Below, in pieces: positions 44,351-58,800 of a stretch of DNA of 64,000 nucleotides. Below the pieces are notes generated by a model. The model did not search any database. It was not told the origin of the DNA and saw only the letters and a list, made by a program, of their open reading frames with translations. This stretch comes from Knoxdaviesia capensis (lineage: Eukaryota > Ascomycota > Sordariomycetes > Microascales > Gondwanamycetaceae), in the NCBI GenBank assembly GCA_001510575.1, contig LNGK01000008.1:5466981-5530980 (forward strand), given 5' to 3'. Each line of letters begins with the position of its first letter. Position 1 is the first letter of the stretch. Both the position numbers and the translations under genes were made by a program.

Positions 44351-47300
44351 TTTCTTTTCTATATATATTCATTGGTATCTTTTGCCGTTGTCCCTGCTTT
44401 CCCCGCCCCAATTTCTTCGCGTTCGCTTCTTATGTACGCACGGCCGTCCGTGGCTCTAGTGTCTCCGGTGGAGCTATTTTAGTTTGAAATCAAATCTCGC
44501 TGTGATATCACTTGGTTACACACTCTCTCTGCTTTGTCCCCCGCCCGCCTCTTAAGGGGTTCGGCTCGATATAAGACAGGAAGCAGAAACACAAGCTTCA
44601 TGGGAGCGTCACCGTCCTAGCGTTGGTGGGCTTCAAGCTGCTCACGCCGTCCGAGTCGACATAGTGTATGTAACGTATAAAATCGTGAGGTATACGCCGG
44701 CTTGATGGTGCGGTCTCGTACGATAGTGTCACCGTACCCTTAGCAGGAGGGAACGCAACAAATACTATAACGGACAGACCTGGCCTATATCTACCTAAAT
44801 CCTTCCCAGTTGGACGGACGAGCCGTCTAAGGAAGAACAGGAAAAGAAAAAGAAAAGAACAGAAGATAAAAGCTGCTAGTTCGGACCTGATACTAGGGTG
44901 GTGGGATATATCTGAGGGTATTAAAGCACCAAAATCACAGGGAACTTCCTCCTCAATATTGCCCTGCTGTTGTTTTCTTTCTGCACTTCGTCTTCAACCC
45001 AAATTTGCCTGAGCTCCAACCGCCTGGGGCGGATGCCGGGAAGATGGGAAAGAGAATTCCCCTCGGGATGCGTCCTCCTTGCATATTTTTTTTCTTCCCC
45101 CCTCCCCACATATTAGGTTTCCCAGCTTGTATAAGTGCTTCGCCATCATCAATCTATCGTCGTGCTGAGGGCGCGGCATGGGCACACACGCTATAAGACA
45201 GTCTGATATACCTCTCCGTCTGCCCCCTGTTGATGCTATCGTCGTACCTAAAAACATCAGGTGTATTCTTTGCATTTCGCCCCGTTGTATGAGTGTTAGC
45301 GGGCCCCCCCCGATAATGGGCCCGCCGTGGGCTATTCGTCGTCACTTTACTGTACATATTTGGAGTAGCTCAAAGGGCCGTCTCGCTTTTTTAGATTGAA
45401 TGTCATCAAGTGCCACCAATTACCCGATAAGCTCGCCAAAAATGGATCATGCTCTATCGAAGGATAGGGTGCTCGGTGCTGGATGGATAGATGCGATAGA
45501 GCAAGTTTCTCTCTGTTTAATATATCGGCGATTATTACCCACCAGTACCCAGCTTTGCAAAAAGGTTTTTTTAAGACAAATATATTCTATACGCAAAACC
45601 CGAGACCCCGTCAATTCGATTTCTCAAACCTTGGCTATTGTTTTGGGACTGTATAGACGATTCAACTTAGTGCTGGAAATCTCCAGTACCCTCCCGTTGG
45701 CTCGGTGCTTATGTAGGCACACCTCGTCCAGACCGGAGTCATGTCCGAAACTCGACTTTATCAGCCACGCCGAGGCCATCTGTTCAACATTTTCCAAGCG
45801 CAGGCACAAGGTCTGCACAAGGCCTGCACAAGTGGTGTCAGGTATCTCTAATAGGCCCTGCTTGTATCATTCCGTGCCTCTTCTAGTGGTGTTGCTCTTA
45901 CATGCCCACGCACTAGCATTGCCACCCATAGGTCTTCTGTGATGTGAGTGATCCTATCCCATGTCCCATTTTGCGTTTTGTTCATCTCTTCACGGTAATA
46001 TGGCGTTGCCTACATCATCAGAAATTCCCGCTAGGTTCAGGACAGTGAGCCAAATAGCATGTCAGCGATGTGCTCCACGATCAGGATGTCCGGAGTGCAT
46101 ATGTACAGTAATAATAGACTGAGGTCATTTTCTCTTATGATCGACAAGCAAAAGTTGGGGAGCTGAAGGAAGGAACCGGCCGTCGGTAGTTACTGCGTAT
46201 TTTAGTTAATTTTGTTTTCTTTTTTAACAAGGGGGAGACAAGACCAAATAGGCAAGGCCTGTCGTTGACATATATGTACCGACGACCAAGTTCCATGCAT
46301 AAGGACAACCTTCTCTGTATTTCGTTCTCGACTCCCTCAACAGAAGAAATCTAGAAATCGGAAAATCACGCGCAAAACAACTGCAACTCAACATGTCTTT
46401 TTTTTTCTTTCTTTTTTTCCCTCGAAATTCTAACCTCATCCCTCTCTCCCTGTCTTTCCTCTAATATTTCCTACAAGGTTTAGGGCCCCCTCGGCCCGAC
46501 CATCCTACAGCTAATAGTTGGAATTATGATAAATCACGCTAGGTTGGCGTCCCTCTCTGGCTATTTCCTTTTCTTGTCTTCGAGAACAACGTGCGAGGGC
46601 AGGGAACATGGCAAGCAGGGTTCCAGCAAGGAGAAAAACGGCCGTACGCATTTAGTACAAGAAAGAAAGAGTAACAACAGGGAAAAAGGAATCTTTGGTC
46701 GTCCCCTCCCTGCGTGTGATAGTGATACCGTTGTACTGTATATGCACATTGTCTTGTTCCCTTCCCCTTGCTTTCTGTGGCTCGTCCATCCCAGACTCAG
46801 ACTCGTCATCAGCCGAAGAAAAAAGGGTTCTCTCACAAGCCAAGATGGCGAAGAACCGTCGAACTCGCATGCCGAGCGATGATGACCGTCCGGATTGCTT
46901 ACCTTACACCGGAGGAGACCAGGCCGAGCATCCTTCGCCGGTGTTGTTCCTCTTTTGATTCACGGAAATGTCAAGGGCAAGGTCAAGCCAAAGATCCAAA
47001 AGAGAAGCAGGGTCTAAGGTTCTCGCTAGGAAATTTGGGTCGGATATCGGGCTTTGTCGCGGAAAATATTCTTTCGGTGACTTCTAAATATACGGGTTTT
47101 CATGGCTGCGGCGTATGCATGGAGTCTCCATACGCATGCAACCTTTGGGAAAAGCCAAAGAAGGAAGAAAGATCTTTTAACCAGCCCCTCCAAAGCTCGT
47201 GTGGCTTCCTAGGGTCTTTTTCTTCTGAAATCCGTGGTGAAGATGGGATAACACAGGCATCGCTTAAGTGAGGTTGCGTTTTTACCAGGCCTTGCCTTGT

Positions 47301-50300
47301 CGCCGTTGCGTAACTCTCTTCCAGAAATATTGGATGAATGGGTGGCTAGAGTCGCATCCGCAGGATTTCCCTTCTAGGTTCCCCTCTCTTTTCTCACCTC
47401 TCTTTTCTCACTTTCAGGGGTAGGCTATGGAGGAACAAGTATCAAGGGTTAAGAAGTGCGCATTCCACGCGTCGTTGATAGATACGGCCGTAAGATACGG
47501 ATGGAAGAGAAGAGAAGAAGAGAAGAAGAAGAAAAAAGGATGAAAGGTCCGCCGGAAGCTGGGCTCGATCACTATGTGGGTGGGGTCCCTTTCCCGGCCG
47601 TTAGAATAGATTAAAAAAATTGCATAGATATCCCTCCAAATTATGAATTGAGAGACAAACTGCGAGAATTCGTTTCTTTTTGGCGGTGGCCTGGTCACTT
47701 GCTTCCACGTGTTGTATATCTGGGGCAGAGGATCTGCCGTCACCTTCCCGAAATCATGTTTCCTTTTTTTATCTCCTTTTTTTTCTTCCTCTGGCTCGCC
47801 CCTGGGAATCTTACAAAAGAGTGGTTGACCCTTTGTACCACATCTCGATTTCACTCGTACGAGCGAGACGGACTTTCCAGGTGCACAGCCAGATAGTGTG
47901 GATTGCAGATACCAGCCAAGATGTAAGGCGGAGAAGCCCAAGTGCGGCACAGCAAGATGACCCGTTGTCAAGTATTTTCCTTTTCGCGCGGCATGGTGTC
48001 ATTTGTTCTAGAATTATTGAAGGAAGAAGCCATGACCACCCAGCACCAGCCAGCACATTTTTTTTTGGGTTTGATCAGATATTACTTACACCTTATCTAT
48101 CACGGCCTCGGGGAAAACCCTACGGAAAAGGGTATGTCAGAAGCCTGTGCCGCAGTGCTCTCCGTAAACGGATCAATATACAGAAAGTGGTTGGACGGAC
48201 TGTATGAACGTAAGGGTAAGGGTGCAAGGGGAAGGGGGGTCGTCGGTGAGACTTGTGTGATCAAATATTGGTCTTTTCCATCCGTCGACTAGGTTCAGGT
48301 CGCCTACGACATCCATGGTTCGAGGGGGTTTCGGGTTCCCTTTTTTGGGAGGATCAACAACGGCGCAACCAATGTCTTTTTTTCTTCTCCTGATGCAGAG
48401 TTCGTAGAAGGGATTTAGGGAAAAAGGAAAAAAAAAAAAAGACTGGAAGACTTCACAGAAGTGGAATCACAAAAAAAAAAGCACCCAGGAAAGGCAGACG
48501 CATATGTCTTGATGTGGATCACCTGGAATCCTTGACTCCATATCGTATGCGAGTCGCACGATAGTACTGGACCAGCAGCCTGTCACTCGTAGGATCAGAA
48601 TCTCTCCATTCTGTCTCCCGCGTCAAATCCACCATCTCCAAGTGTCTGTGGAAAGACGGGCTCCTAAATGCAGGCGGCACAAACCTGTACTGAACACTGT
48701 GTATTGCTGCTGCGTCCCTCAATAAATAAACTATCCGCATGCAGTGCACTATAACGCATATGCCCTGATAACATAACAAGTGGCTAAGAATATGTGTAGC
48801 AGGACGACGAGAGAAGGAGAATCCCGCCCCTTCCACTCACAGAGAACGGAAGGATGGCATCGGTTAGCACTTTAGCGTCATGCAGGCAAGAAGCACGCTC
48901 ACCGACGGGCGGGTGGGCGGGCTGGATTGTGGTTTGATGTTGTCCTTTTGTATCACATTCGGCACAGCACTAAGGAAGAGCTACCGGAGAACTACTGGAC
49001 AGCACTGACCCATATCGATAGGAACTAGGCGTGTCGCTACTGCACAGAGACGAATTGATATGATCTTGGCCGTCGATTTGTTGGGGGAAACAGCTCAACT
49101 CTTCAGGTGATCTGCCAGGCGCCGTGAAAGCATCGCACGTCAGGAGACTGGTTGTCGCCTTCAAGCAATAGGATGCGGGACCGGGAGCCAGATATTGAAT
49201 TGGAAAGAAGGCTCAGAGTCATTCGCTCTGTCACGGCCATAGAATCGGGTAAGGTAAGTAAGTCTTGGGCTGCGAAGGTGAACCGCACACAATATGGGAA
49301 AGCACGCAATAGCAGAGGCAACCACATAAATATAGCTCCCGCATGCACATCCCCCATTTGCTTGTCATTTTCCAGTTGTGATTCCCATTGCAGGCTGTAA
49401 CAGCATCATAAATAGGCACACCACTTTTGGGTGACCTTCCCCCCCTCCTTTCTCTTCGCAGATGCACACTACAGGAAAGCATCAAAAGTCTTGCAAGACC
49501 CACCGCCCTGACAGGTGGCAGACAAACCACAGAGTGACACAGTGATGTGCTTGCTTGCTTGCTTGCTTTCCCCCCGTCCCCTCAAGCGATTCCGATTAGC
49601 TTTGACCCAACGGCGCCAAAGATGGACGCGAAGGGATGATCGTCACTTCTAGACTGCCGGCTTCCGTGGTCTGCGTGCAGTGCGGTCTTCTTCCACCCTA
49701 AGCGGCAAACCGGCCGATTTGGTGTTGTCTCACTGCTTGAGATAGACACGCTTACGAGGATGCGATACACCTTTACCATGGGGCACTGTCTGGGTTAGTG
49801 TCGACAGGAAGGAAGAAGAAAAGGATCTTGGCAACCTAACTCTGGTGATAGTAACTAGCGCCCAGCAAACATCCCCCTTTCCTACTGGTGTGTCAAGGTG
49901 CTGGAGAGTCCGTTCTTTCTATGCCGGTGTTTATCTCAATTTATTTTTAATTTTTAATCCAGTCTTGAGTCGTCTCTATGTGTACAGTATATATGTACAG
50001 TACAGTACCGACATGGTACTATACAATAGAAAGACTGCGTGCCGCAGCCGCTGGGGTTCAAGCGGGAAGCGAACCTGTCGTCCACCTGAGCAGCACTGGA
50101 CGGGTTAGTCAAACGGGAAGCCAATCCCACAGGACTGCTCTTCCTGCCCAGCCTCCACGCCAAGTCTAATCTGTGATCAGTAATGTTCACGAGCAACAAC
50201 AGCATACATGGCACATCCTGCGTATACAATGCACATGTATCATGGCCATTGGTCAGCGAATGAGAGAGAGTGTGTATGCAATCACTCGGCCGGGAATTCA

Positions 50301-50395
50301 CCTCCCATTATAAACACACAGATCCGATACATCACAAAGGGCTCCATTCGCATGGTCGGGATGTCCTTATAAGCGATGGCCTAGCTCGAAGTTCC

Positions 50396-50407
50396 TACTG
50401 TACAGTA
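50396..50407. promoter_or_regulatory. TACTGTACAGTA palindrome
   Basis: Perfect 12-bp palindrome, one of two exact copies in the desert. Its shape is that of a site for a dimeric DNA-binding protein; no such protein is identified here. Confidence 0.4.
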
Positions 50408-52827
50408 CGTAGTGTACCGTATATGGCCTGACTCGATGGATACCTGGCTGAGCTGGGACCTGCTCTCTTGCGAGGGACGGCAAATCACGGCTTGCAACTC
50501 CACATTGCGTTTTTTGCGCCCTGGCGGGACGCCTCCTGGGTTGAGATATCGATAGTCTAGAGCCGGTCTTTTTTTATTGGCGTGATCGACATCTGGAACT
50601 TGAAAGTGCAGTTTGGAGTCTAGACTCAAGGTACATCTACACAAGTCAGATCGCCTAACACGCTGGAACGAAAGATCGCATCTGTTCCTAGGCTCATATA
50701 TTGGTGAATCTGGCCTGACGTTCTGAACATACTCGTAGACCTGCGAGAACGACAGACAATATTCGCATTATCTACAGGGTACATCGCGCTGGGCTTCAGT
50801 TCAACCAGCCGACCCAGCAACCATATACCAAGAACAACCCTGGGAGAACAAGAAAAATGCCTTTTGGCATCTCTTCACAGACTCTAGAGTTGTTGCGACG
50901 GGGGGTCAACAGAGTGAGGCATATGCCGTCGTTCGTCACATATGCTGGAATTAATACCCCGGTAAGAATTCTTGGCTATTATACGTGCATGCATTGGTGG
51001 GCTGCAGCTGGCTCCTGCGTTGGCTTAGTGTAGGTGAGAGTTCTTTTTAACGAGAAAAAGAAAGAAAAAAAGAAAAAGAAAAAAAGCAAACTTCAACTGC
51101 GAAAAACACCACTTGCTGCGCTATCTGAAATAGTGAGAATATAAGTAATAATGCATCCTTCGGAGGAGGCCGGTTGGGCTCTGTCTCGGTAGTGCCTCAT
51201 TTCTTGTGATGTGCGAGTAAATGTGTGAAAGGAACGCAGGAGAGTGAAGAAGGATCAGGACCATTATACCGATTATCTCAGCCTACCCGATCTTGTAACT
51301 TTTGTGTCGTTATATCTTTTCTCTCTTGTTCCTGTAACGCAACATCAACGGTGAAGGAGGGAGCACGAGCCGGACTCCGACCCTCCCTCCTATCCAGCCA
51401 TTTTCGCTGCTGTTGATCTTGTTCGAATGTTGCCAAATGAGGACATAGCGCGCTCCCGGCCATCCAACCGGGGCGTGGTCTTGCTTTCTTTTTCTTTTCT
51501 TTTTTTTTTCCTTCCTCATTCTCTCCTTTTCTTCTCTCTGGATGTTTTCCTTCTTCTCCGTCTTCGGGCTGCAGTCGGAGGCCTTTTGCGCATGGGGCAG
51601 TTCCAACTCAAGTGTCTTTTTGTTGGTGTTCTGGCCTCCCTCCCACTTAGCACGGCGATCATAAAACCCGGGAACGAAAGTCGTGCATGTCACTCACTGC
51701 AGCTTATGCGGAGAAATGCAATGGTTGTGGCGCACACCCTTTCTTCTTATATCTCTTGCTTGGTTGGAGGGCCAGTCCTCCGTCTGGATGTTCGGGGTGG
51801 GTCGAGGGCCAGAAAATGAAGAAATAACACTACATGCGTGGACAGGCAAAAATACGGACAGTGGCCAAAACTACGAAGCCAAATTCACGGACGGGGCATT
51901 GCAAGAGCGAGATAATCTCGGGGGTGGGGGGTTTATTTTATTTTTATATTATATTTTTCAAATTTTGCATGAACCTCTCCTAGACGTGAAATATCCTCTC
52001 GAACGATGAGTCAGTAGAGAGAGAGAGGGCGAGAGAAGGGAAAGTCCGCACAGGATCTGTCTTTATTGGCGTCTACGCCACTGACTGGCAAGTTCAACTT
52101 TCGGACCAAGAAAATGAACAATAAAAATAACAGAAAAAAAAACCCCCAGAAAGAACACCGCGTTCTGTCGCAATTTCATCTCTTCGACGCAACAACGATA
52201 CGCCGCACGCGGAGAAGGAAGGGGAGAGGGAAGCATTAGAGTTGCGAGCAGGGCTCCGGGGTACAAGGGATATCGACCGGGGGAGGGGCCGCCACAGACA
52301 GATGCTATTGCTGCCATGACGGATCATATTATAGCGGGCTCGAAATTAAATCTTGCGGGCTGCTGGGGTACATCTGGCTGTTGGTGGGTGATATGACATG
52401 ACATGGCTTGTGGGCAGGGCAGTGCTGTTACAGTGTTACTTGACATTAAAGAGAGAGAGTGAGAGAGAGTCGTGTGAGTGTAACTAAAGACGATATATCA
52501 GGGCTGCTATTATAATACAGAATCCTTTCCGAGTATACCCGGATCTACTTGGTGATATATGGCCTTTGCTTGCCGTGCTGTTTTGACCAAAACATTTCGT
52601 AGGAACAGTTAGGTTTTGTGCTAGTGGGCAGTAATATCCATTATCGCAGCTGTTATTGCCCGTGTTATCGAGTTGTGCCGACAACAGACAGCGACATCCA
52701 ATCCTGGCACTTGATAACAACAGATACGCAATCCACCCTTGGGGTTACGAAGAAGTGAAATTTGACCCTTAGACCCCGATGACTCTGTGCACAACCGTCA
52801 AATATGACTGGTGTATCGTACGTACTG

Positions 52828-52839
52828 TACTGTACAGTA
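52828..52839. promoter_or_regulatory. TACTGTACAGTA palindrome
   Basis: Second exact copy, extended on the left by another GTACTG so that the half-site occurs three times within 17 bases. Confidence 0.4.
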
Positions 52840-55800
52840 TATCTCTACGGCGGATATATCTCTATACAATGAAAAGTCTGGCTCACGTATAGGCCGGATG
52901 GAATCGTCTGTAATTTTTGCGCACGCAGACTCGAATGTTGTGTTTCTTTTTCTGTCCATATCACCGCTCTCTCTATAATAATATCGGAGGTTTGACTTTT
53001 GTGCCAGCGCATAATTTAACTGATAAGCCGCCGTTATATGAGTATAGCATTGATTTACGAGATCTCAGAGAGTGTATGTCCCACATACTGAACGTGCTAT
53101 AACCATCTCAAGGATTAAGAGTACCATGTAAGCCAGCCTGGTGCCAGATCCAGGGACACGCGGCGTGTGTGCATCCCACTTTTTCTGCTGTGCCTTCACA
53201 CTACCACTCTAGATCTGAGTTCCCTCTTGGGAAAGGGGGGGGGGAGATGAAATGGAATGTGGTAGAGTGAGGAAGGGAGTAGTAGACCTGGTAGACACGG
53301 TAGTTTATTGACATGTGCAGTCCGTTTTCCGTACCAAGTAGCTTAAATTGCTGACGGAGGGGTAAGACGAAAGAGCGAGAGAGAAAAAAGAGCAGAGCCC
53401 CCGTTCTCTCCCCGATATTGTTCCCGTGATATAGACGGGGATTGTTTCCGTAAATTGAATAATGAATTCTCTTGGGACGGAGAGGGGAGCATTGACCAGA
53501 AGTGACCCGGCCCCAAATAGCCTTGTTTGTCCAACCCTGGTGTGCCACTCAACACATGGCGTCCCTGGCATATCTGAGCCATGTTGTGTAAGGGACTGAG
53601 AGAGACAGGCAGATAGAGACAGACCAGTGTGTGAGTGGCCTGGTCCAGGTCGGTCGCAGCCAAGGGACTCTTTGCCGTGGAGAGAGGGGATTTTTGGGGC
53701 GGGCAACCCTGTAAGGACGGCGAAGTTACGGGAAGAAGACACAGAGAGAGCTGGGGACCATTTCTTTTTTTTTTCTCTTACTCAAAATCATTTGAACAAG
53801 GGACAGCACACACAACAAGCCCTTGATCGAACCAAGGAAATTAATCTTGAGAAAAAAAAGGAAGAAAAAAACACCATGTGGTAAGGTGGCGTCCCGGGAT
53901 GCCACTGCTACTGTGGCCGGTGCGCCAAATAAAGAATCGAGATGATGCACTTTTCTTGCTTGTTCTCTGCACTTCCATGTCATCCATCGTCCATCGGCCG
54001 CCGCCGGCCTTTTTTGATACCGAGATTAACTCGCGTGGGCCGCGAATATCGACCAGGTGCGTTCGGACATTGAGCTGTGCGTATTGCTCTTTTGTGGGCT
54101 GTTGGCTTTATACATCAAGTTATGCCCATGTTGAATTCCTTTGCTTCTTTCATTTAATGAAGGAAAAGAAAAAAAAGAAAAAAAAAAGGAAACCAGCCGC
54201 TGCTGCACTGTGTGGCTGCTCTCCATCCCGCTAGCTTGGAACACACTCATCATGATAAAACCGACAACAAAAATAGAATTTGGCCTAAAATTGTATCCCG
54301 TAGCCGTGTGTGTTCCTGTACTATATTGTACTACTTTAAAAAAAATCTCCCTAAAAAGAGGATATTTTATTTTAATCTATTTCGCTATGCTTTCACGCGC
54401 TTTAAGATTATGATGTGCGCTAAGGTATATAAGCCACATCTGGTATATGCATGTGTTATTTCACTAACCGAGCATAGCGTCCTGTATATGTGTTCCTGCT
54501 CCCCACTGTTACTTCCATATAGCATGGACGCGAGATCGTGAGTCTGCTAGCCCCGAAAACCGTGAAAGCTATAGGAGCCACATATGCAATCACTATGGGA
54601 TATGCAGCCGAACGAGCATTTTGGTTCTCTGTAATCGTAGCTTCACACCACCCACCCACACACCCACCCTTTCTATCTAGGCCGCGAAGCCTGCAGTTAA
54701 TATAGTTCGTCGGGGATCGCTGAGAATGCATACAACCACACAAGCCACCGGTTCGCAAGCCGGCAATATGCAATTTTGTCGAAATACTATAGATAGATAG
54801 TTCAGCAGCCACTATAATATTCTTTCCCAGACGGATATCGCGGCGAGCTAGTGCTGTACTCCAGTATTATCATCTCCAATTTTTTTCCGCCTGTTTCTTT
54901 TGGCTAGTACCGTAAATAAGAGCTGGGAACCCCCTCACGGCTGATTTCCTCTTGAGGTGTGCATGGTTTCGAGAGAGGACTTCGTACCTCGGTAGGTCGA
55001 GTTGAATACACTAACATCCTCATCCAAGGGAGTCGATATCCCTCCCGAGCTGAATGCATATTCCCCTTCGAGAAACCTACACTATGCATTCGTCAGCAGT
55101 AAATTTCACATTAGAGCGGGCTTTATGGGAAAAAGGAATCCCAAACTTTCATTTTATACGAAAATTTCCCACATAGGGATAAAGATCAACAAAAGCCCCT
55201 GATAAAAAAAACGGAAAGAACACCACGCGGGTAACAGATTCTAACCCACGCATAGACACCACGAAATGAGGATGTGAGCTACGGGACTGTAGCCTAATGA
55301 TCTTACCGACAAAGCTAGAGATGGAACGATAGTCTAGATTGCATGCTAAGAGCGGCGAGAGAGCTTCATTGGGACGAGATTCGTCCGCCTTATCAGGGTG
55401 TGGTGTGGTATACACATATTACGTAGTGCAGTGCAGTGATCTTTTCTCATCCTTCAGCATCCTGCAGGTATCAATTCTTCTTATCTCAAGTTTTCGACCC
55501 TCTTATATATAGCCTTATAGGGCGATCTTGTTCGCCAGTCTAACCCTAAAGTGTCTCAAGTTTTTTTCCTATAGTTTTATTCTTTAGGAGTTGTAGCAGA
55601 TTATCCATACTACCGACTTTATATCCATTCTCATTCCTCAATACTCAAGACTATGTATATGCATAAGGGTCCACTCACCCATTTATATAAGAAGTGTCAA
55701 TAGTCTGCTCGTCGAGAAAAAGGGGAAGAGAAAGGGAAGGAGGAGGGGGGGGGGACCAAAGACCAGAAAACCAAGAAATCAGATAAATAACTTGGTTCTC

Positions 55801-58800
55801 CTGTATAGCGAAATGGAGCCCCCAGGCTTTGAGCACTAGAGTGTTTTTGGGGGGAATCTGGCGTTTGACTACGTTTAGTAGGGGTTACCGGATACGACAT
55901 CAACCCCTTCAAGGTTCCTTTATAACTTTATGCTATGCAGAATATAGGACAGATAAACTCTTAGCACACCGCAGACCTGTTCTGCGCGTGATGCTGTATT
56001 GCACTTTGGAGGGAGTTACCGGCTTCTTTGATATTGAAGCTGTCGGCGTCCATTACCTAGAGTAGCAGTTATCGGAATATCCTCTGGAACGCTGATTACA
56101 TCACCTCCCTCCTGTGCATTAAGCTCCTATTTCCCCTGACTAGAGTGGCCGGCGCCTAACGGTGGCATTCTAGTTTCTTCATCGGACGCTGCTATTTCTG
56201 CCAATTACGAAACGATCCGTCGAGAGTCTAAGCAGTGGAATGGGTCAAGTTGACGTTGGTAAATGGACCTTCCTTCATCAATGACCTGTAGCGTGGAATA
56301 TTTACTTCCTGGCGCCGGAATATAGTGTGTAACTTTCTTCTGGGGGCAGTTGCACTAGTTCAGGAGCAGGTAGTGAGAGAAAAAGAAAGATTCAGAGAAC
56401 CTCCTACTGTGGTGGCACCTTCCCCAAATTGTTCTCAATGCCGCTTGGATACCAGCTTCGGTGGATTCGTGACTCGGCCGGCTGAGGGTGCGAGTTGGAA
56501 GGAACTGTCTGAACACATGATCAGGCACGACCCTAATGAAGTGTCGAGGAAGGAGGGACCCAGACTGCAGAGATCACGCCTTGATATGAAGCAGTCCAGG
56601 TCTTCGGACGACATCTTCGCACTTTCAGCTCTTGAGAAGATATCCTCCCAATACACATACGATCTTCCGGCCGTTCACACACACCAAAAAAAATCCCACC
56701 CCAAAAATCTTGAAAATTCATCTATTTCTTGCTCATTTTTGCGCCGATGTTATGTTATATTACGAACCTGCATGACTACCATCTTTGCTTTCCGGCATTC
56801 TTTGAATCATTTTCTTCGGTGCAAACTTTGATCTCCATCCGCAATCTTCTTTGTCTGCAGCCAAATTTACTCCTACGAACTGGTTGCTTTTGCGTGCTTT
56901 CGCGTACCGTGATATTGAACCTAGCGGCAACCACCGATGCCCAGGGTTGGCGAGGCAAAAGGGGGGCAAAAAAAGAACTCTTGGCCAGGTTTGTTGTAAC
57001 ATTGCTCGATTTTTGGTGCACTCACACTCTCTTGGTCCAGTCTTGATGGCAATGCAGCAAAATAGGAGGGACAGGAAAAAAGCAGGGACCTGGGCCGGGC
57101 CTGTCCGGCATCCGTCGTTTTGGTCGTTGCGAGTTACTTTCTCCATTCGGTCCCGGGAAACACAAGACTTTGTCGACGTACCGCAGAATGAATGACTGAC
57201 TCTGCCATGACGGGCTGCAGCAAACGTGGCTAGGTGCGTGCAGGATCTTGCTTCTTTGAGCAACGGGATGAGTATGCACCTTTTTGCATTCCAGTCGGAT
57301 CCCCTGATTTTCATCCGTCATTAAGAAAGACAAACACTTTTGCGTTATCATGGCCCAGAACTGACTACCACCCACCACCAGCCAGTGACCGTTCAATTTA
57401 GACCCTTGCCTCGACAATCCACCAATCAGCTCGTCCACCTTCCAAAGTGACTGTTGAGATGCGCTCATTTGCCGGATCGATGCATCACCACTCTCCACGA
57501 CTCGAAGCCTTGCTGTCCGGATCATACCGGACAGACAGACGTTGAGACGGAATATGCATACCATCACAGCATGCGGAAAGGGGCTGCGAGAAGCTGGTAC
57601 AGGACGGAATACTGACACATCACATACTATACGGTAGGTGTCCAGGACGTGAGATGATCCGACTAACCGTGATTCTTGTTTTTATTATTTACATCATCTG
57701 TGCCCGGGCCCGCTCGATATCACTGCTCGTAGCACCCACCCTTACCATACTATCTCTCCCACCGTCTGCTAGTTTGAAGTGCAACTAACGCCGAAATGAT
57801 CTCGGCTAGACGCTAAGTAACAACCTGAATCCATGCTCTTCCTCACTGTCGGGTACGTGCCATCTTGTCTTTTCTCTTTTCTCTCGAGGCGGCCACATCT
57901 GTGTACCGATCTTTCAAGGGACAAAAACCACCTGGCTGAGGGTTGGATCCCTGAAGCTTTAAAAAAAAATGTGCCGAATATCGACCTTCTTTTTCTCACG
58001 AAATGTGTCTGTTCGTCACTGCTCTCTGACCTCCACTAAACACAGCTTCCAGAACATGTGTGCGACCAGCCTAACTACGGAATATAGGAGCGCCAACACC
58101 TTCCAGCGGCTCCTCTAGAAGGCTTCAGTTTGCCACTGGAGTCGGTCGTTCATTCTGTGGGAAACCTCAAGTTCGCCATCGGTATGTTTGCCTCTAACGG
58201 TTTTCACGTGAGTGTACCAGTTACATAGTTGCTGACTTGTACTGTAGTTGGAACCAGGACACCCAACCTGTCGCCTTGCAAATGCAGGCTCTCAAACTCA
58301 TACGGTGCTTTGCGTATCAAATGCACGCGGCCTACCGCATCCCCCACGGTGACAGGCAAGTAAAGCCAACCGATCCTGTTTTTGATTTGAGACATGTGAC
58401 TTCATCTGTTAGCAGTCCTAATTGCTGGAAAGAAAAGAATCCGATCTCACACCCATGCACTTCGATGATTTGTCTCGCGGTGGACTCTCGCCTGTCTTCT
58501 ATTCCAACACTTCCCACGCAACAACAAACTGCCTCGACTGGGATGAGATGGTCCGAGCGGTGCCTAACAGCAGAAATAAACGATGATAACAAATCGTCCG
58601 GGTCCAAACCCGTTCTCAATTTCAGTCCGTGTACTCTATTTTCCGGGCCGACATTGTTGGGAACCTCCTTGTAAGTGTGGTGTAGGGGGGGAACAGACCA
58701 GCTCGGCGGTCCCCTCTTCCGTGCTCTCCTGGTTTTTGGTACGTTTCTCATCCAGCATCCCCTCCCCTTCCCCATCTATCTCCATACAGCCAGTCAATGT

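Larger units (their letters stand above)
44001..50000. other. Gene desert, segment E
   Basis: No supported gene. It holds a GT repeat, a CTTCTTT heptamer array, AG/AAG runs (about 47510-47540), a CTTG repeat (49549-49567), A-runs near 48429-48440 and 48471-48480, and palindrome-family heptamers at 45349, 46103, 49982 and 49996. A 180-codon + frame at 45400-45942 has no recognisable product. Confidence 0.6.
50001..57000. other. Gene desert, segment F
   Basis: No supported gene. It contains the two exact TACTGTACAGTA palindromes, A-rich tracts near 51053-51087 and 54162-54190, T/C-rich DNA at about 51480-51560, AT-rich patches near 54330-54380, and a 168-codon + frame at 56325-56831 without known similarity. 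The AT content appears somewhat higher than in segments A-D. Confidence 0.55.

Noticed and set aside
45400..45942. 180-codon + frame
   Set aside because: Codon third positions show none of the GC bias seen in the real genes, and the product has no motif I recognise.
55230..55325. tRNA-like A-box and B-box on the minus strand
   Set aside because: Box-like words occur (about 55302-55317 and 55236-55247), but the D, anticodon and T stems do not pair and no acceptor stem closes. At most a decayed tRNA.
56325..56831. 168-codon + frame, partly protein-like in its middle
   Set aside because: No GC-biased third positions, no recognisable domain, and an antisense frame is open as well. Kept out for lack of support.
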